From an uncultured Leptolyngbyaceae cyanobacterium (GTDB taxonomy: Bacteria; Cyanobacteriota; Cyanobacteriia; Leptolyngbyales; Leptolyngbyaceae): a DNA stretch of 64,000 bases. Where the stretch lies: NCBI GenBank assembly GCA_938023035.1, contig CALIDI010000026.1, positions 1 to 64,000 of the forward strand. The letters are read 5' to 3'. Both the position numbers and the translations under genes were made by a program. The notes under the pieces are model-generated. The model searched no databases. It was not told where the DNA came from and worked only from the letters and a program-made list of their open reading frames with translations. The first letter of the stretch is position 1, and every line of letters starts with the position of its first letter. This document shows, one piece after another, positions 29,072 through 39,780 of this stretch.

Positions 29072-29842
29072 ACCATTTCTACATAATCAGGCCATCCGAA
29101 TAATCAGGCCATTCGAGGATGTTTTCAAAGCCTATCTCCTGGTAGCCCTGACGCCTAAAATCGCCACTATACAGGCCCAACCCTGCCTCCGCCGGTTATA
29201 GAAGACTCCAGGTGAAGGATTTGTTTCCACCTGCCAAAAAGTGCCATCGTAGCCACAATACCATCGCCTGGGTGAGAAGAGTGCGACCCAGCCAATGGAT
29301 GCTAAAAGTTAAAGTATTCGCCTTGGTCAGAAATTGAGACCCTTTTGAATGTTGGATGAGTGACTTTAGCTAGCAGAAGCCCCGCAGCGCCAAATGTTCA
29401 GTTGAATATCTGTCGGATTCTCTGGTTCAATCGGTATTAAGACAAAACCAGGCGCTCAACGGCTAATGCTGACTAGGCTTTCTGACTCGCCCCTGCTCAA
29501 AACCTTTGCCGTTCATGCCATTTTGGGGAAAGATCGTTTAGGGTTTCCTTCCTCTGGCGTCAAGTTCCTTTGAGGTAAAAACTAGGGGTGGATAGTTTCA
29601 CCCCCCTGGAAAAGCCGTTGGGCTGCTCAGATGGTTGAGGAGAGATCTGAGCAAGAAACGAACACTACGGGCGAAACCTGAGATGCTAGAACAAGTTGTG
29701 CTTTCTCATCCATCGTTAGTATCCAGCCGTGTCGCCAGGGTAACAGCCAAACCATCTGGCTGAGTTTACCAGATCGACCCGCTCTAGCTGGTTCAGGTGG
29801 TCAACAATGATAGAAATAGGTTAAGGCAAGTGACTGAATCGA
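29064..29842. other. Intergenic region upstream of the first REC-kinase gene
   Basis: About 780 bp between divergent genes. A 17-bp tandem duplication at 29084-29117 (TAATCAGGCCATCCGAA then TAATCAGGCCATTCGAG) is the only repeat recognised. No open frame of convincing length and no known RNA were seen. Confidence 0.5.
29084..29117. repeat. 17-bp imperfect tandem duplication
   Basis: TAATCAGGCCATCCGAA (29084-29100) is directly followed by TAATCAGGCCATTCGAG (29101-29117), 15 of 17 bases identical, in non-coding DNA. Confidence 0.85.
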
Positions 29843-30946
29843 ATGAAAAAAATTTTAGTCATTGAAGATACGCTCTCAATTCGAGCATCTACGTTGGAGA
29901 TCCTTCAAGAGGAGGGGTTTGAAGCGATCGCCGCCGAGAATGGTAAGCAAGGTATCCAGATGGCGCAAACTTACCAGCCAGACATGATCCTGTGCGATGT
30001 GATGATGCCAGAAATGGATGGCTATGGGGTCTTAGAGCGGTTGCGGCGCAATCCCCAGACGGCAACCATTCCTTTTATTTTCTTGACAGCCCGGACAGCT
30101 AAAGCGGATATACGCCAAGGAATGGAATTGGGGGCGGATGACTACCTCACAAAGCCCTACTCCAGGGAAGAATTAGTGGGGGCGATCGCCAGCCGATTTG
30201 CCAAACAGGCGATGCTTCAGAGCCAATCAGAACAGCAGTTGAAAGAACTGCGAAACAGTATTGCCCTCTCTCTTCCCCATGAATTGCGCACCCCCCTCCA
30301 CGGCATTTTGGGGTTAGCAGAAGTGCTGATGGACGATTACGCCCGCATTCCCCGTACTGAAATTTTTGAGATTGCCCAGGGCATTCATCAGTCGGCAGAC
30401 CGCCTGTATCGGCTGATTCAAAACTTCTTACTGTACGCTGAGTTAGAAATGACCCTCCAAGACCCGCAACGTTTAGCTGCGTACCATGGGAGCGAAACTC
30501 ATTATCCTCAGGTGCTGATTGCCAATAGTGCCACCAAAATTGCCACCCGTGTAGAGCGGTCGGGCGACCTCCGCCTCGATCTCAAAAATCTGCCGGTTCG
30601 ATTTAGTGATATCCACTTAAAAAAAGTAATAGAGGAATTGGTCGATAACGCCTTTAAGTTCTCCCAGCCGGGCACACTAGTCAGCCTCAGCAGCAATATC
30701 ACTGACACAACGCTCCAGCTCAAAATTACGGATCAGGGGCGGGGGATGACGGCTCAGCAAATTGCCCAGTTAGGGGCCTATATGCAATTTGACCGGCACT
30801 TTTATGAGCAGCAGGGGGCAGGGCTGGGGCTAGCGATCGCCAAGCGGCTTGTGGAACTCCATGGGGGCCGACTGGAAATTCGGAGTATTCCAGAACGACA
30901 AACAACCGTTTTAGTTGAGTTACAGCGCATTATTGAACCGACCTAG
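29843..30946 (+). CDS. Hybrid response regulator-histidine kinase (REC-HisKA-HATPase)
   Basis: A 367-residue soluble protein with the receiver in front of the kinase. REC spans about 1-120 with phospho-acceptor D52 (ILCDVMMPEMDGYG), T82 and K104 (YLTKPYSREE). The kinase has H146 in SLPHELRTPLHGILGLAE and an ATP-binding domain with N-box EELVDNAFKFS, G1 box DQGRGM and GAGLGLAIAKRLVELHGG. With no sensor of its own, it probably receives phosphate or signal from a partner kinase and passes it on. Confidence 0.94.
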   Translation: MKKILVIEDTLSIRASTLEILQEEGFEAIAAENGKQGIQMAQTYQPDMILCDVMMPEMDGYGVLERLRRNPQTATIPFIFLTARTAKADIRQGMELGADDYLTKPYSREELVGAIASRFAKQAMLQSQSEQQLKELRNSIALSLPHELRTPLHGILGLAEVLMDDYARIPRTEIFEIAQGIHQSADRLYRLIQNFLLYAELEMTLQDPQRLAAYHGSETHYPQVLIANSATKIATRVERSGDLRLDLKNLPVRFSDIHLKKVIEELVDNAFKFSQPGTLVSLSSNITDTTLQLKITDQGRGMTAQQIAQLGAYMQFDRHFYEQQGAGLGLAIAKRLVELHGGRLEIRSIPERQTTVLVELQRIIEPT

Positions 30947-31453
30947 TCAAAACCTGGCACACCAGGGTAAAGATAGGGCAAATTCCAGACAAGGATTGGC
31001 ACCTCAGTATTGCGCTGCGACGACCCTCAAAGCACAAGCTGGCTTCAGCGCCACCCTAAGTAGACAAAGGTATCCGTCTGTCTGCCCTCGCCCCCACCCC
31101 TCTCCCAAAGCAGCAGCAGGGCTTTGATCCGGTTCAAGACGTCTTACGTTGTACCACAGAACCCGGAACCGTCTCTCCCAAAACAGCAGCGGGGCTTCGA
31201 TCTTCCCTTCTCCCTCGATAGCAGCAGGGGCGAAGGGATGCGGGTGGCTGAGACGAGTTCAGAAATTTCCGCCTTGCTGGACTAGTCAGCCGGTCGTTTA
31301 TTCTTTAGCAGCCTCCTCATGTAGTCATCGCCTGTTGATGACTTTGATATCGGCTTGATCGGAAATCTCCTCATTTCTTTTTTCTCTTTTCCCTTCCAAA
31401 GGATGGCAACGGTTATACTGTGGCTGTTCTGCCATTGTGAGCACCTTGCCTCT
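30947..31453. repeat. Dispersed G/C-rich intergenic repeat, copy near 31.1-31.3 kb
   Basis: The gap before the Nudix gene has two modules beginning CTCTCCCAAA (around 31101 and 31173). It also has CCCTTCTCCCTCGAT followed by CAGAAATTTCCGCCTTGCTGG, which recurs near 47000-47075. These belong to a dispersed family also seen near 25.7, 32.1, 40.85, 46.95 and 54.5 kb. No gene was recognised. Confidence 0.65.
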
Positions 31454-32029
31454 ATGCCCTACGGTTCTGAACCAGCTCAGATTTTGTCCCAACAACTCGT
31501 TTTTCAAGGGCGTAAGTTTGCCTTTGAGTCGCTGCAATTGCGCTTACCCAACCAGCAAGAGGGAACTTGGCAATGCATTCGGCATCCGGGAGGGGCACTG
31601 GCCGTACCAGTAACGTCCCAGGGAAAGTTTGTTTTGGTGAACCAATATCGCTTTACCGTGCAGGGGCGATTACTAGAATTTCCTGCTGGCACGGTTGAGC
31701 CAGATGAAACCCCAGAATCCACCATTCAGCGAGAAATTGAAGAAGAAACCGGCTACCGGGCGCACCAGTGGCAAAAACTAGGGGAGTTCTTTGTTGCCCC
31801 TGGCTACTCGGATGAGATCATTTACGCCTTTCTCGCTCAGGAGTTAGAACGACTGGCGCAGCCCCCCAGCCAGGATGAAGATGAAGATATTGAGGTGGTG
31901 GAGTTAACCGCTCAGGAAGTCGAGCAAGCGATTTATCGAGGCGAATTAGCCGATGCGAAATCGATTTCTAGCTTTATGCTAGCCCGCCCTTATCTCAATC
32001 GGGTCTTTCCCACTCTGGGAGATTCATAG
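31454..32029 (+). CDS. Nudix hydrolase (ADP-ribose pyrophosphatase-like)
   Basis: A 191-residue Nudix protein. The catalytic Nudix box GX5EX7REUXEEXGU is complete at residues 79-101 (GTVEPDETPESTIQ, then REIEEETGY). Upstream FVLVNQYRFTVQGRLLEFPAG and downstream FFVAPGYSDEIIYAFLAQEL match the ADP-ribose/sugar-nucleotide pyrophosphatase group (NudF-like). The frame opens at 31355, but the ATG at 31454 (MPYGSEPAQIL) starts the family-like region. Substrate is inferred only. Confidence 0.9.
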   Translation: MPYGSEPAQILSQQLVFQGRKFAFESLQLRLPNQQEGTWQCIRHPGGALAVPVTSQGKFVLVNQYRFTVQGRLLEFPAGTVEPDETPESTIQREIEEETGYRAHQWQKLGEFFVAPGYSDEIIYAFLAQELERLAQPPSQDEDEDIEVVELTAQEVEQAIYRGELADAKSISSFMLARPYLNRVFPTLGDS

Positions 32030-32614
32030 TGCTGAGTCTCAAGAAAATCGGGCATTGCTGAGCGCAGGGATAAATGGCCCTCACCCCCTTTCTTGAATGC
32101 TTGCTAAAGCGATACCCCGCGCCTGTTGAGGAACAAGGAGCAAGTGCATCCTAGTTTCCTAACCCCACCCTAAAGCTCTCTCCCAAGGAGGGAAAGGGAC
32201 TTTGAATCTGGCTTCCCTTCGCTCGTTTGGAGAGAAGGGGTTGCGGGATGTAGTGCTCTGCTCTTCCCACAGGGTGGGGAACTAGCAAAAGTGAGATGCA
32301 ATCCAGGGAGTGAGCAATCCGGTTCTCTCTCACAAAAGACTGGGGTTAGGGAGAAGGCGAATTGGGTAATTCCTATCCAGATTCAGCAATGTCAAAAATC
32401 GAACCTTTTGGATGATTTTGAGACTTGCGTGACTTCTCTCATCGGTCGTCTGATTTCTTGGCGTGGTGTGATATGCAGGAGTGCTTCTTAATCGTGACTC
32501 AAATCGAGATTGAGGGTTTTGGTTGAGGAGAACAAGCGGTTTTGAGATGGATGAAGTCGCGACTGCTGAGAGTTCCTAACTTATGATAAATCTACGACGG
32601 ATCTAAATAGATGC
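32030..32614. repeat. Dispersed repeat copy and leader before the giant kinase gene
   Basis: From 32078 the gap reads CCCTCACCCCCTTTCTTGAA, matching copies near 40841 and 46936. TCTCTCCCAAGGAGGGAAAG follows near 32172, then GGAGAGAAGGGG near 32230. The remaining 300 bp up to the gene contain no recognised motif. Confidence 0.65.
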
Positions 32615-35600
32615 ATGGTTCAATCTCGCCCGTGGCAACACTCTCAAAAACGAATTCCTCTGTGGTTGACTTTGGCTTTGCCTTTTGTGGTGCAGACGGT
32701 CGGGTCTGTGGCACTAGTGGGCTACACCTCTGACCGCAGTGGGCAGAAAACCGTAACGGATCTGGCGACCCGATTGCTCGATCAAGCGGGCGATCGCATC
32801 GTCCAACACTTGGAAACCTACTTTGAAGGACCTCAGCAGGTTGTTGAAGAAACTCAGGTGGCAGCGCAGTCGGGAATTTTAGACTGGCGCAATCTTCCTT
32901 TAGTCGAGTCTTATTTCATCCAGCAACTGAGGGTTCGCAAAAATCTCAGTGGGTTAATGCTTAGCACAGAAACTCAAGCGTTTTCAGACGTTCGTCGGGC
33001 TGCTCCTAAGCAACTTTCAATTCGCCGCCACAACCTTCAAACCGGTCGCCTGGAAAGTTATTCCGCGAATTTACAGGGAAAACGCCTAGAGTTGAAGGAG
33101 ACCATTCCAGATGACGCCCCTCCGACTGTGCCCCACTCTGCCCCTTGGTACCAGGCAACCAAACAGAAACCAGAGGGACACTGGCGACCCGTTGTTTCTC
33201 ACCTGCGGGGGCAGGGGGCAAAGCTGCCACTGCTAATGATGGCCTATTTTTTGCCCCTAGTTGACACCAAGGGTCGAGTGCAGGGGATGTTGAGTGCCAG
33301 CGCCCCCACTGAGCCGATCGGGGCATTTTTACGGCAGTTACAGATGGGCGATGGGCAAGCGTTTCTGCTAGATGAGCAGGGCTTCTTGATTGCGAGCTCA
33401 ACTTCAGAAATTCCTTTTCGGCAAGATTTGTCAACCTCGCCACTGCCGTCTTCGGAACCCGCTTTGCTGCGCCTGCGGGCTGAGGCCAGCCAGAATCCTT
33501 TAACACAAGCTTTAGCGACCTGGTTACAACAAAACCCCCAGCGCCATCAAACCGAGGTGCAGCGCGTGCGGTTATGGCAGAGGGGGCAACCTTACTTTGT
33601 GCGCACGCTGCCGTTTCAGTTAGACGACCAAACCCGCTGGACAATTGCGGTGGTGGTGCCAGAATCTGCCTTTATGGCCGAAATTCAAAACCATCGTCGC
33701 ACGACCCTGGTAATTTGCCTGGGCACGCTGGGGCTGGCGCTTGGCCTGGGGGTATGGACAGGGAAACGGGTGACCCAGCACCTTAACCAGATTAGCCGAG
33801 CCAGTCAAGCCATCGCTGCGGGTGATCTACAGCAACAACTTTCGACCCAAACGAGTATGGGTGAACTAGCCGACGTGGCTCAATCCTTTAATCAGATGGT
33901 AGCCCAGGTGCACCAATCCTTTGAGCAGGCGCACGTGGCCCTAGCCGAGTCAGAAGCAAAATTTGCCACCGTGTTTCGCACCAGCCCCGATCCGCTAGCT
34001 ATTCTGGCCTTTGCAGAAGGTCACATTCTAGCGGCGAATGATCAGCTTGTTGATTTCTTAGGCTACAGCCGCGCCGATTTGATCGGTAAAACCCCGATGG
34101 AATTGGGGTTATGGGTGGATCTGGAGGAACGCAGGCAGCTTCGGCAGCAACTCCAAATGGCAGGACAAATCCACAACCGGGAGGCAACCTTCCGGCTGTC
34201 GTCGGGGCAAATCAAAACGGTGCTGTTATCTGCAGAGACTTGTGCCCTGGATGGGCAAACCTGTGTAATTGCGGCCATTAAAGATATTACTGATCGCAAA
34301 CGGCTAGAGCGAGCACTGCAAGCCTCTCAAGCCAAACTCTCAGAAGTGCTGGATACGGCGATCGCTGGCATTATTCGCTTACGCCTCTACCCAGATTTAT
34401 CTTTTCAGTACGACTATGTTTCGCCCCATTACCGTACCCTCTTTGGCTGTACAGATCAGGAGTGGGAGCTTAGTTTTGATGTCTGGCGATCGCGCATTCA
34501 CCCAGATGATTGGCGCGATGTCGTTTTTCCAACAGTGCAAAGCCTGCTCAACCAGCAGGGCAGCGCCACCTTTAGCATGGAGTACCGGCTTCAGCGGCTG
34601 GATGGGTCTCTTTACTGGGTGATTGAAAAGGTTTGGGCCCAGTGGCAAGCAACGGCAGGGTGTTGGGCGCTGACGATTGTGCAAACAGATATTAGCGATC
34701 ACAAAGCCGCGGAAATCGCATTGCAGCAAAGTGAGGCCCGCTTCCGCAAAATTTCTGATATTTCTCCGGCTAATATCTACATTCTGGTCAGGCGTTCAGA
34801 TGGCTCCTTTTATTTTGAGCACATCAGTCAGGCGATCGAAGCCATCCACGAACTCAAGGTCGAAGACATACTGGCCGATTCTAGTATTCTGCTGGAGCGG
34901 ATCCATCCAGAGGATCAGCCCGGTTATGCTGCGGCTGTGCAACAGAGCCTAGCAACCCTGCAACCCTTTCGCCATGAGTGGCGTGTGATTACCCCTTCTG
35001 GCAAGGTGAAGTGGCTTCAGGGCTACTCGCAACCCCAACCCCGTGACAATGGAGAAGTGGCCTGGTACGGGGCAGTGATTGATATTAGCGATCGCAAACG
35101 CGCCGAAACCGCCCTGCTCCAAACCAATCAGGAGATGGCCGCCATTTTTACCGCCTTTCCAGATCTGATTTTTTACATCACGGCTGATGGTCAGATCCGC
35201 AACTTTCAGGCAAAAGATCCCCGTGACCTCTTCATTCATCCGGCTCAGTTTTTAAACCAACCCTTGACGACGGTGCTGCCACTTGAGGTGGGCCAATCCT
35301 TACACGAAGCGGTGCAACAGAGTTTAGCCACCAACACGTTGGTGACCGTGGAATACACTCTATCCCTGCCAGAGGGCGATGCCTTTTTCGATGCGAGAAT
35401 TGCCCCGATGGATGAAACCACTGTAATTGCTGTTGTGCGCAATATCACTGTGCGTAAACAGGCCGAAGCTGCCTTAAGTGCCAGTGAACAAAAATTTCGG
35501 AGTATTTTCAACTCCACTGTTCTCTTCATTGGGTTGCTCTCGCCAGAAGGAAAGATATTGGATATCAACGAGGCGGCATTACAGGTCGCAGATGTCGCGA

Positions 35601-38215
35601 TCGACGCAGTTGTGGGTCAATACCTCTGGCAGGGGTGCTGGTTTAGTGGCCTGCTCGACAGCCAGCAACGCCTGCAAACCCACTTTCAAATGGCGTTAGC
35701 AGGCACCACCCCCCGATTTGAGGTGGTGGCACGCAGGGGGGCTGATACCTATTTCTGGATTGAGATCACTTTTAAGCCCCTCTTCAATGGGGCAGGCCAA
35801 ATCGATGCTGTTTTAGCCGAAGGCTGGAATATTACTGACCGCAAGCAATCCGAATTGGCCTTGCAACGCATTAATCAACAATTACGGGCGTTTTTAGAAA
35901 ATGCACCGCTGGTGATTAGTTTGTTTAATGCTGAGGGCTGCTACTTACAGGTCAACCCAGCTTTTGCCGCTCTCATAGGAAAACCTGAGGCCGAGATTGT
36001 TGGGCGTACCTTTGCAGACTTTTTCCCACCCACCGTGGTTCAGACTTTTCAGGCCCGAATTGCCTGGCTGATTGAGCATGGGAGTTCCTTGGAAATTGAA
36101 GACGAGTTGCTTATCAATGGCACCCGTCGGACTTTTCAGTCTACGCTGTTTCCGGTGCCAGATGAGAATGGCCAAGCCACCACCTTTTGGGGGATCGCGA
36201 CGGATATTACCGATCGCAAACGCGCTGAAGCCGCCCTACAACATCTAAATGAAGAACTGGAGCAACGGGTACAGCAACGCACCCAGGAACTAGCGAGATC
36301 GGAGCAAGATCTGCGCACCATCTTTAATCATGTCTACGACGCTATCTTCATTCACGACTTAGATGGCACAATTTTGGCTGTGAATGACCGCGCCCTCACC
36401 CTCCATGGCGCAACTCGCGAGCAAATCTTAACCGGAGGGATAGCGATTATCTCTGGGCCAAATGCACCGGTCAACCAGTTTCCCAAGTTAATGCAACGGG
36501 TGCAACGAGAGAGGATTATGCAACTGGAATGGTGCAGCCGCCGCCTAGATACAGGAGAAATCTTTGATGTTGAGGTCTCTCTATGTGCTGTCACTCTAGG
36601 CAATCGTCCGGTAATTTTAGCTGGAGTACGAGACATTCGCGATCGCAAACGGGCCGAAGCGGCTCTGCATCAGCTCAACCTAGAGCTAGAACAACGCATC
36701 CGCGATCGCACCTGTGACTTACAAAAAGCGCTGCAAGCTGCCGAAGTTGCCAATCAGACCAAAAGTCTATTCCTGGCCAGTATGAGCCATGAACTGCGTA
36801 CCCCCCTTAATGTTATCCTTGGCTTTACCCAATTACTCCGTACTGATCTTTCCCTCAGTGCTGAGCAGCGAGAATACATCCATATTATGCAGCGGAGTGG
36901 AGATCATCTACTCCGTCTAATTAATGATATTCTCGATTTATCTAAAATTGAAGCGGGGCAAAGTATTTTAGAAGATACTAGTCTTGATTTTTTAGAATTT
37001 CTGAATGACTTGCAGACAATGTTTAGAGAGATTGCCCATGATAAAGGCCTTATATTTAATCTCGAGCTTTCACCCGATTTGCCGACCTATATAAAAATAG
37101 ATCCCAATAAACTCCGTCAGATTTTGATTAATTTGATTAGTAATGCCATTAAATTCACGACTCAAGGGAGTGTCACTCTGCGAGTCACCCCCTGTTTATC
37201 AACCGCTGCTGCTCCCAGTCATCTTTGTTTTGAGGTTGAAGACACGGGGGTTGGTATTGCCCCTGAAGAACAGACGGCCATCTTCGATGCCTTCACCCAG
37301 GCCAGAGCGGGCCGCCTCTCTCTAGAAGGAACTGGCCTAGGCTTGGCCATTAGTTCTCGACTGGTGCACCTGCTAGGGGGAGAACTCACCGTTGACAGCA
37401 CTTTGGGGCAAGGTAGCACCTTTCGATTTACGCTCCCATTGCGTTTAGCCAATACTGAGAATGTCCCCACCAAAGGCCGAAAAGAAGCCGTTATTGGGCT
37501 AGCTCCAGGGCAGCCTGTTTACCGCATTTTGGTGGTAGATGATCAACCTGATAACCGCTATCTTTTGGTGAAGTTATTAATGCAGATGGGTCTCCAAGTA
37601 CGGGAAGCTGCGAATGGTAGAGAGGCGATCGCCCAGTGGCAACAGTGGCATCCTCACTTGATCTGGATGGACATATGCATGCCTGACATAGATGGCTGTG
37701 AAGCAGCCCGTCAGATTCGAGTCGAGGAGCAGCAAAGTGAAGAATCGATCTATCCTGTCACTAAAATCATTGCCCTGACCGCCCAGGCATTGAGCGATGA
37801 GCAGAGCCGTGCCTTTGCCGCAGGTTGTGATGACTTTGTGATCAAGCCCCTCCAAATCGAAAAAATATGGGCAAAAATGGCAAAGCACCTGGGCCTGTCC
37901 TATCTCTATCAGGACAGGGAGCCAGATCAGTCACCTCCGGTTGCGGCTCGGGCCGGTCAGAAGGTCACTTCTGCTGCACTGGATGCGCTTGGAGCAGCCA
38001 TCCAGGAGATGCCCTTGGAATGGGTTGCAGCTCTGCGCCAAGCGGCGTTGCATTGTGACGAGTTTGAAACAGCCATCCTCATTCAGCAAATTCCTGCGGC
38101 CCAAGGCCCACTCGCTAACAGCCTGAGCGATTTGCTCCACAATTATTGCTTTGAGGTGATTGTGCAACTGACCGAGCAACGGAGTCATCCGAACACTACC
38201 CCCAATTCTCAGTAG
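32615..38215 (+). CDS. Giant hybrid sensor histidine kinase: Cache-HAMP-7xPAS-HisKA-HATPase-REC
   Basis: An 1866-residue membrane sensor. A helix at about 14-36 leads to a large extracytoplasmic Cache-like domain (about 40-360), a second helix (361-383) and HAMP (384-437). Seven PAS modules follow at about 445-560, 570-695, 705-830, 840-950, 957-1078, 1085-1203 and 1230-1345. Most are closed by a DITDRKRAE-type linker. The kinase has H1392 (SHELRTPLNV), N-box LINLISNAIKF and GTGLGLAIS. The receiver (about 1636-1760) carries D1686 in WMDICMPDIDG. A 100-residue C-terminal tail resembles the response-regulator-associated helices seen in related kinases. Ligands are unknown. Confidence 0.95.
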   Translation: MVQSRPWQHSQKRIPLWLTLALPFVVQTVGSVALVGYTSDRSGQKTVTDLATRLLDQAGDRIVQHLETYFEGPQQVVEETQVAAQSGILDWRNLPLVESYFIQQLRVRKNLSGLMLSTETQAFSDVRRAAPKQLSIRRHNLQTGRLESYSANLQGKRLELKETIPDDAPPTVPHSAPWYQATKQKPEGHWRPVVSHLRGQGAKLPLLMMAYFLPLVDTKGRVQGMLSASAPTEPIGAFLRQLQMGDGQAFLLDEQGFLIASSTSEIPFRQDLSTSPLPSSEPALLRLRAEASQNPLTQALATWLQQNPQRHQTEVQRVRLWQRGQPYFVRTLPFQLDDQTRWTIAVVVPESAFMAEIQNHRRTTLVICLGTLGLALGLGVWTGKRVTQHLNQISRASQAIAAGDLQQQLSTQTSMGELADVAQSFNQMVAQVHQSFEQAHVALAESEAKFATVFRTSPDPLAILAFAEGHILAANDQLVDFLGYSRADLIGKTPMELGLWVDLEERRQLRQQLQMAGQIHNREATFRLSSGQIKTVLLSAETCALDGQTCVIAAIKDITDRKRLERALQASQAKLSEVLDTAIAGIIRLRLYPDLSFQYDYVSPHYRTLFGCTDQEWELSFDVWRSRIHPDDWRDVVFPTVQSLLNQQGSATFSMEYRLQRLDGSLYWVIEKVWAQWQATAGCWALTIVQTDISDHKAAEIALQQSEARFRKISDISPANIYILVRRSDGSFYFEHISQAIEAIHELKVEDILADSSILLERIHPEDQPGYAAAVQQSLATLQPFRHEWRVITPSGKVKWLQGYSQPQPRDNGEVAWYGAVIDISDRKRAETALLQTNQEMAAIFTAFPDLIFYITADGQIRNFQAKDPRDLFIHPAQFLNQPLTTVLPLEVGQSLHEAVQQSLATNTLVTVEYTLSLPEGDAFFDARIAPMDETTVIAVVRNITVRKQAEAALSASEQKFRSIFNSTVLFIGLLSPEGKILDINEAALQVADVAIDAVVGQYLWQGCWFSGLLDSQQRLQTHFQMALAGTTPRFEVVARRGADTYFWIEITFKPLFNGAGQIDAVLAEGWNITDRKQSELALQRINQQLRAFLENAPLVISLFNAEGCYLQVNPAFAALIGKPEAEIVGRTFADFFPPTVVQTFQARIAWLIEHGSSLEIEDELLINGTRRTFQSTLFPVPDENGQATTFWGIATDITDRKRAEAALQHLNEELEQRVQQRTQELARSEQDLRTIFNHVYDAIFIHDLDGTILAVNDRALTLHGATREQILTGGIAIISGPNAPVNQFPKLMQRVQRERIMQLEWCSRRLDTGEIFDVEVSLCAVTLGNRPVILAGVRDIRDRKRAEAALHQLNLELEQRIRDRTCDLQKALQAAEVANQTKSLFLASMSHELRTPLNVILGFTQLLRTDLSLSAEQREYIHIMQRSGDHLLRLINDILDLSKIEAGQSILEDTSLDFLEFLNDLQTMFREIAHDKGLIFNLELSPDLPTYIKIDPNKLRQILINLISNAIKFTTQGSVTLRVTPCLSTAAAPSHLCFEVEDTGVGIAPEEQTAIFDAFTQARAGRLSLEGTGLGLAISSRLVHLLGGELTVDSTLGQGSTFRFTLPLRLANTENVPTKGRKEAVIGLAPGQPVYRILVVDDQPDNRYLLVKLLMQMGLQVREAANGREAIAQWQQWHPHLIWMDICMPDIDGCEAARQIRVEEQQSEESIYPVTKIIALTAQALSDEQSRAFAAGCDDFVIKPLQIEKIWAKMAKHLGLSYLYQDREPDQSPPVAARAGQKVTSAALDALGAAIQEMPLEWVAALRQAALHCDEFETAILIQQIPAAQGPLANSLSDLLHNYCFEVIVQLTEQRSHPNTTPNSQ

Positions 38216-38391
38216 TCAATCCTCCTCAATTGAAGATATAGTTTGGGGATGTTCTTATCCTGGGGGTATCTGTTTACCTAGGAGCCGGGCATTAAATTCT
38301 TTTCCTCAGGGGTTTAAGCGACCCTTGACCAATGCACTGCTCAGCAACAATTTGATCAAGCGGCCGTGCTCCTTTCCTGACCGCTATTTAC

Positions 38392-39780
38392 ATGGTTTGG
38401 CAGCCCTATCATCACCAGCCTATGGTAAGTACTGAATCTGGTCAAAAAGCAAATGTCCTCATCGTAGATGACCAGCCTGATAACTTGCGCTTACTGTCTA
38501 CGATTCTACAAACCGAAGGCTATCGAGTCAGGCAGGCAATGAGTGGTGCGATGGCCCTCGAAACGGTCTCATTTCAAGTACCAGACTTAATTCTGCTAGA
38601 TATTCGCATGCCTGTCATGGATGGGTTTGCTGTTTGTCAGGCCTTGAGACAACTGCCCCTAGCCCGGGAAATTCCAATTCTGTTTATTAGTGCGTCAGAT
38701 GCAATTGATGATAAGGTCAAAGCTTTTGAAATTGGTGGCTCTGACTACATTACCAAACCTTTTAGTGCGCGCGAAGTGCTAGCGCGAGTGCAGTACCAAT
38801 TAACCATTCAGCAGCAACAGCAAGAACTAGTGACGCTCTATCGACAGGTACAGCAGTTCAATGCCCATCTAGAAGAGCAAGTTCAAGCTCGTACCCACGA
38901 ATTGCAACAGGCCCTAGAAAAGATCCAGCGGCTGAATCAGCTCAAAGATGACTTCCTCAGTACCATCTCCCACGAGCTACGCACGCCCCTGGCGAACATT
39001 CGGATGGTGGTGCAATTACTGGTTGCGGCCACCCAAGATCATGATTTCTTCCAAAATCGACCTGATGTTGAGGCTAACGCTACCACAGAGACACCTATCA
39101 TCTCTGGCCATAAAATTACGCAGTATCTCACCATTTTGCAACAGGAGTGCGATCGCGAACTGCGTCTCGTTCAAGACCTACTAGATTTACAACAATTGAG
39201 AGCAGATGTTGCTTTACTACAGCCCATCCCCATCAACCTGTACGACTGGGTTCCTCATGTTCTAGAACCCTTTGAAACTCGTACCCAAACTCACCAGCAA
39301 ACCCTCAGGATGCATCTAGCGCCCAACCTTCCCTTGCTAGAAACAGACCCCCATAGTCTCACTCGAATTCTCACTGAACTACTTGATAACGCCTGTAAAT
39401 ACACTCCACCAGGAGAAGGCATCTGGGTCGAAGCTCATTTAACAGAAGTCAAAGAAACGAGTAATCAGCCAGCGGAGGGTGCAAAAGCTCCAACAAATCA
39501 AGGCTTCCCTGAACAACCCAACAGGTCAATCCACCCAAAATCTGAAATTGTCATTTGTGTCATGAACTCTGGGGTAGAAATCCCCGTGGAAGAACTCCCC
39601 CGCGTTTTTGACAAGTTCTACCGCATCCCCAGTCGTGATCCCTGGAAGCATGGCGGCACAGGACTAGGGTTAGCGCTAGTCAAAAAGCTTGCTGAGCATT
39701 TGCAGGGAAGCATTGAAGTGACTAGTTTCAATCAGCTAACCCGCTTTACCCTCCGTTTGCCGATACGCATCGCGCCCTAG
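38392..39780 (+). CDS. Hybrid response regulator-histidine kinase (REC-coil-HisKA-HATPase)
   Basis: A 462-residue soluble protein, 176 bp downstream of the giant kinase. The receiver carries D70 (LILLDIRMPVMDGF) and K122. A Gln-rich coiled coil (about 135-190) leads to H194 in TISHELRTPLANIR. In the ATP domain the N-box LLDNACKY is normal, but the G1 box reads NSGVEIP rather than DxGxGI; GGTGLGLALVKK is intact. The insert between N and G1 boxes is polar and Pro-rich. This G1 variant recurs in a cyanobacterial kinase subgroup, so loss of activity should not be assumed. Confidence 0.92.
   Translation: MVWQPYHHQPMVSTESGQKANVLIVDDQPDNLRLLSTILQTEGYRVRQAMSGAMALETVSFQVPDLILLDIRMPVMDGFAVCQALRQLPLAREIPILFISASDAIDDKVKAFEIGGSDYITKPFSAREVLARVQYQLTIQQQQQELVTLYRQVQQFNAHLEEQVQARTHELQQALEKIQRLNQLKDDFLSTISHELRTPLANIRMVVQLLVAATQDHDFFQNRPDVEANATTETPIISGHKITQYLTILQQECDRELRLVQDLLDLQQLRADVALLQPIPINLYDWVPHVLEPFETRTQTHQQTLRMHLAPNLPLLETDPHSLTRILTELLDNACKYTPPGEGIWVEAHLTEVKETSNQPAEGAKAPTNQGFPEQPNRSIHPKSEIVICVMNSGVEIPVEELPRVFDKFYRIPSRDPWKHGGTGLGLALVKKLAEHLQGSIEVTSFNQLTRFTLRLPIRIAP

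Noticed and set aside
33006-33644. 212-codon minus-strand open frame
   Set aside because: Lies wholly inside the giant hybrid kinase on the other strand; its protein is low-complexity and matches nothing, a shadow of the real gene.
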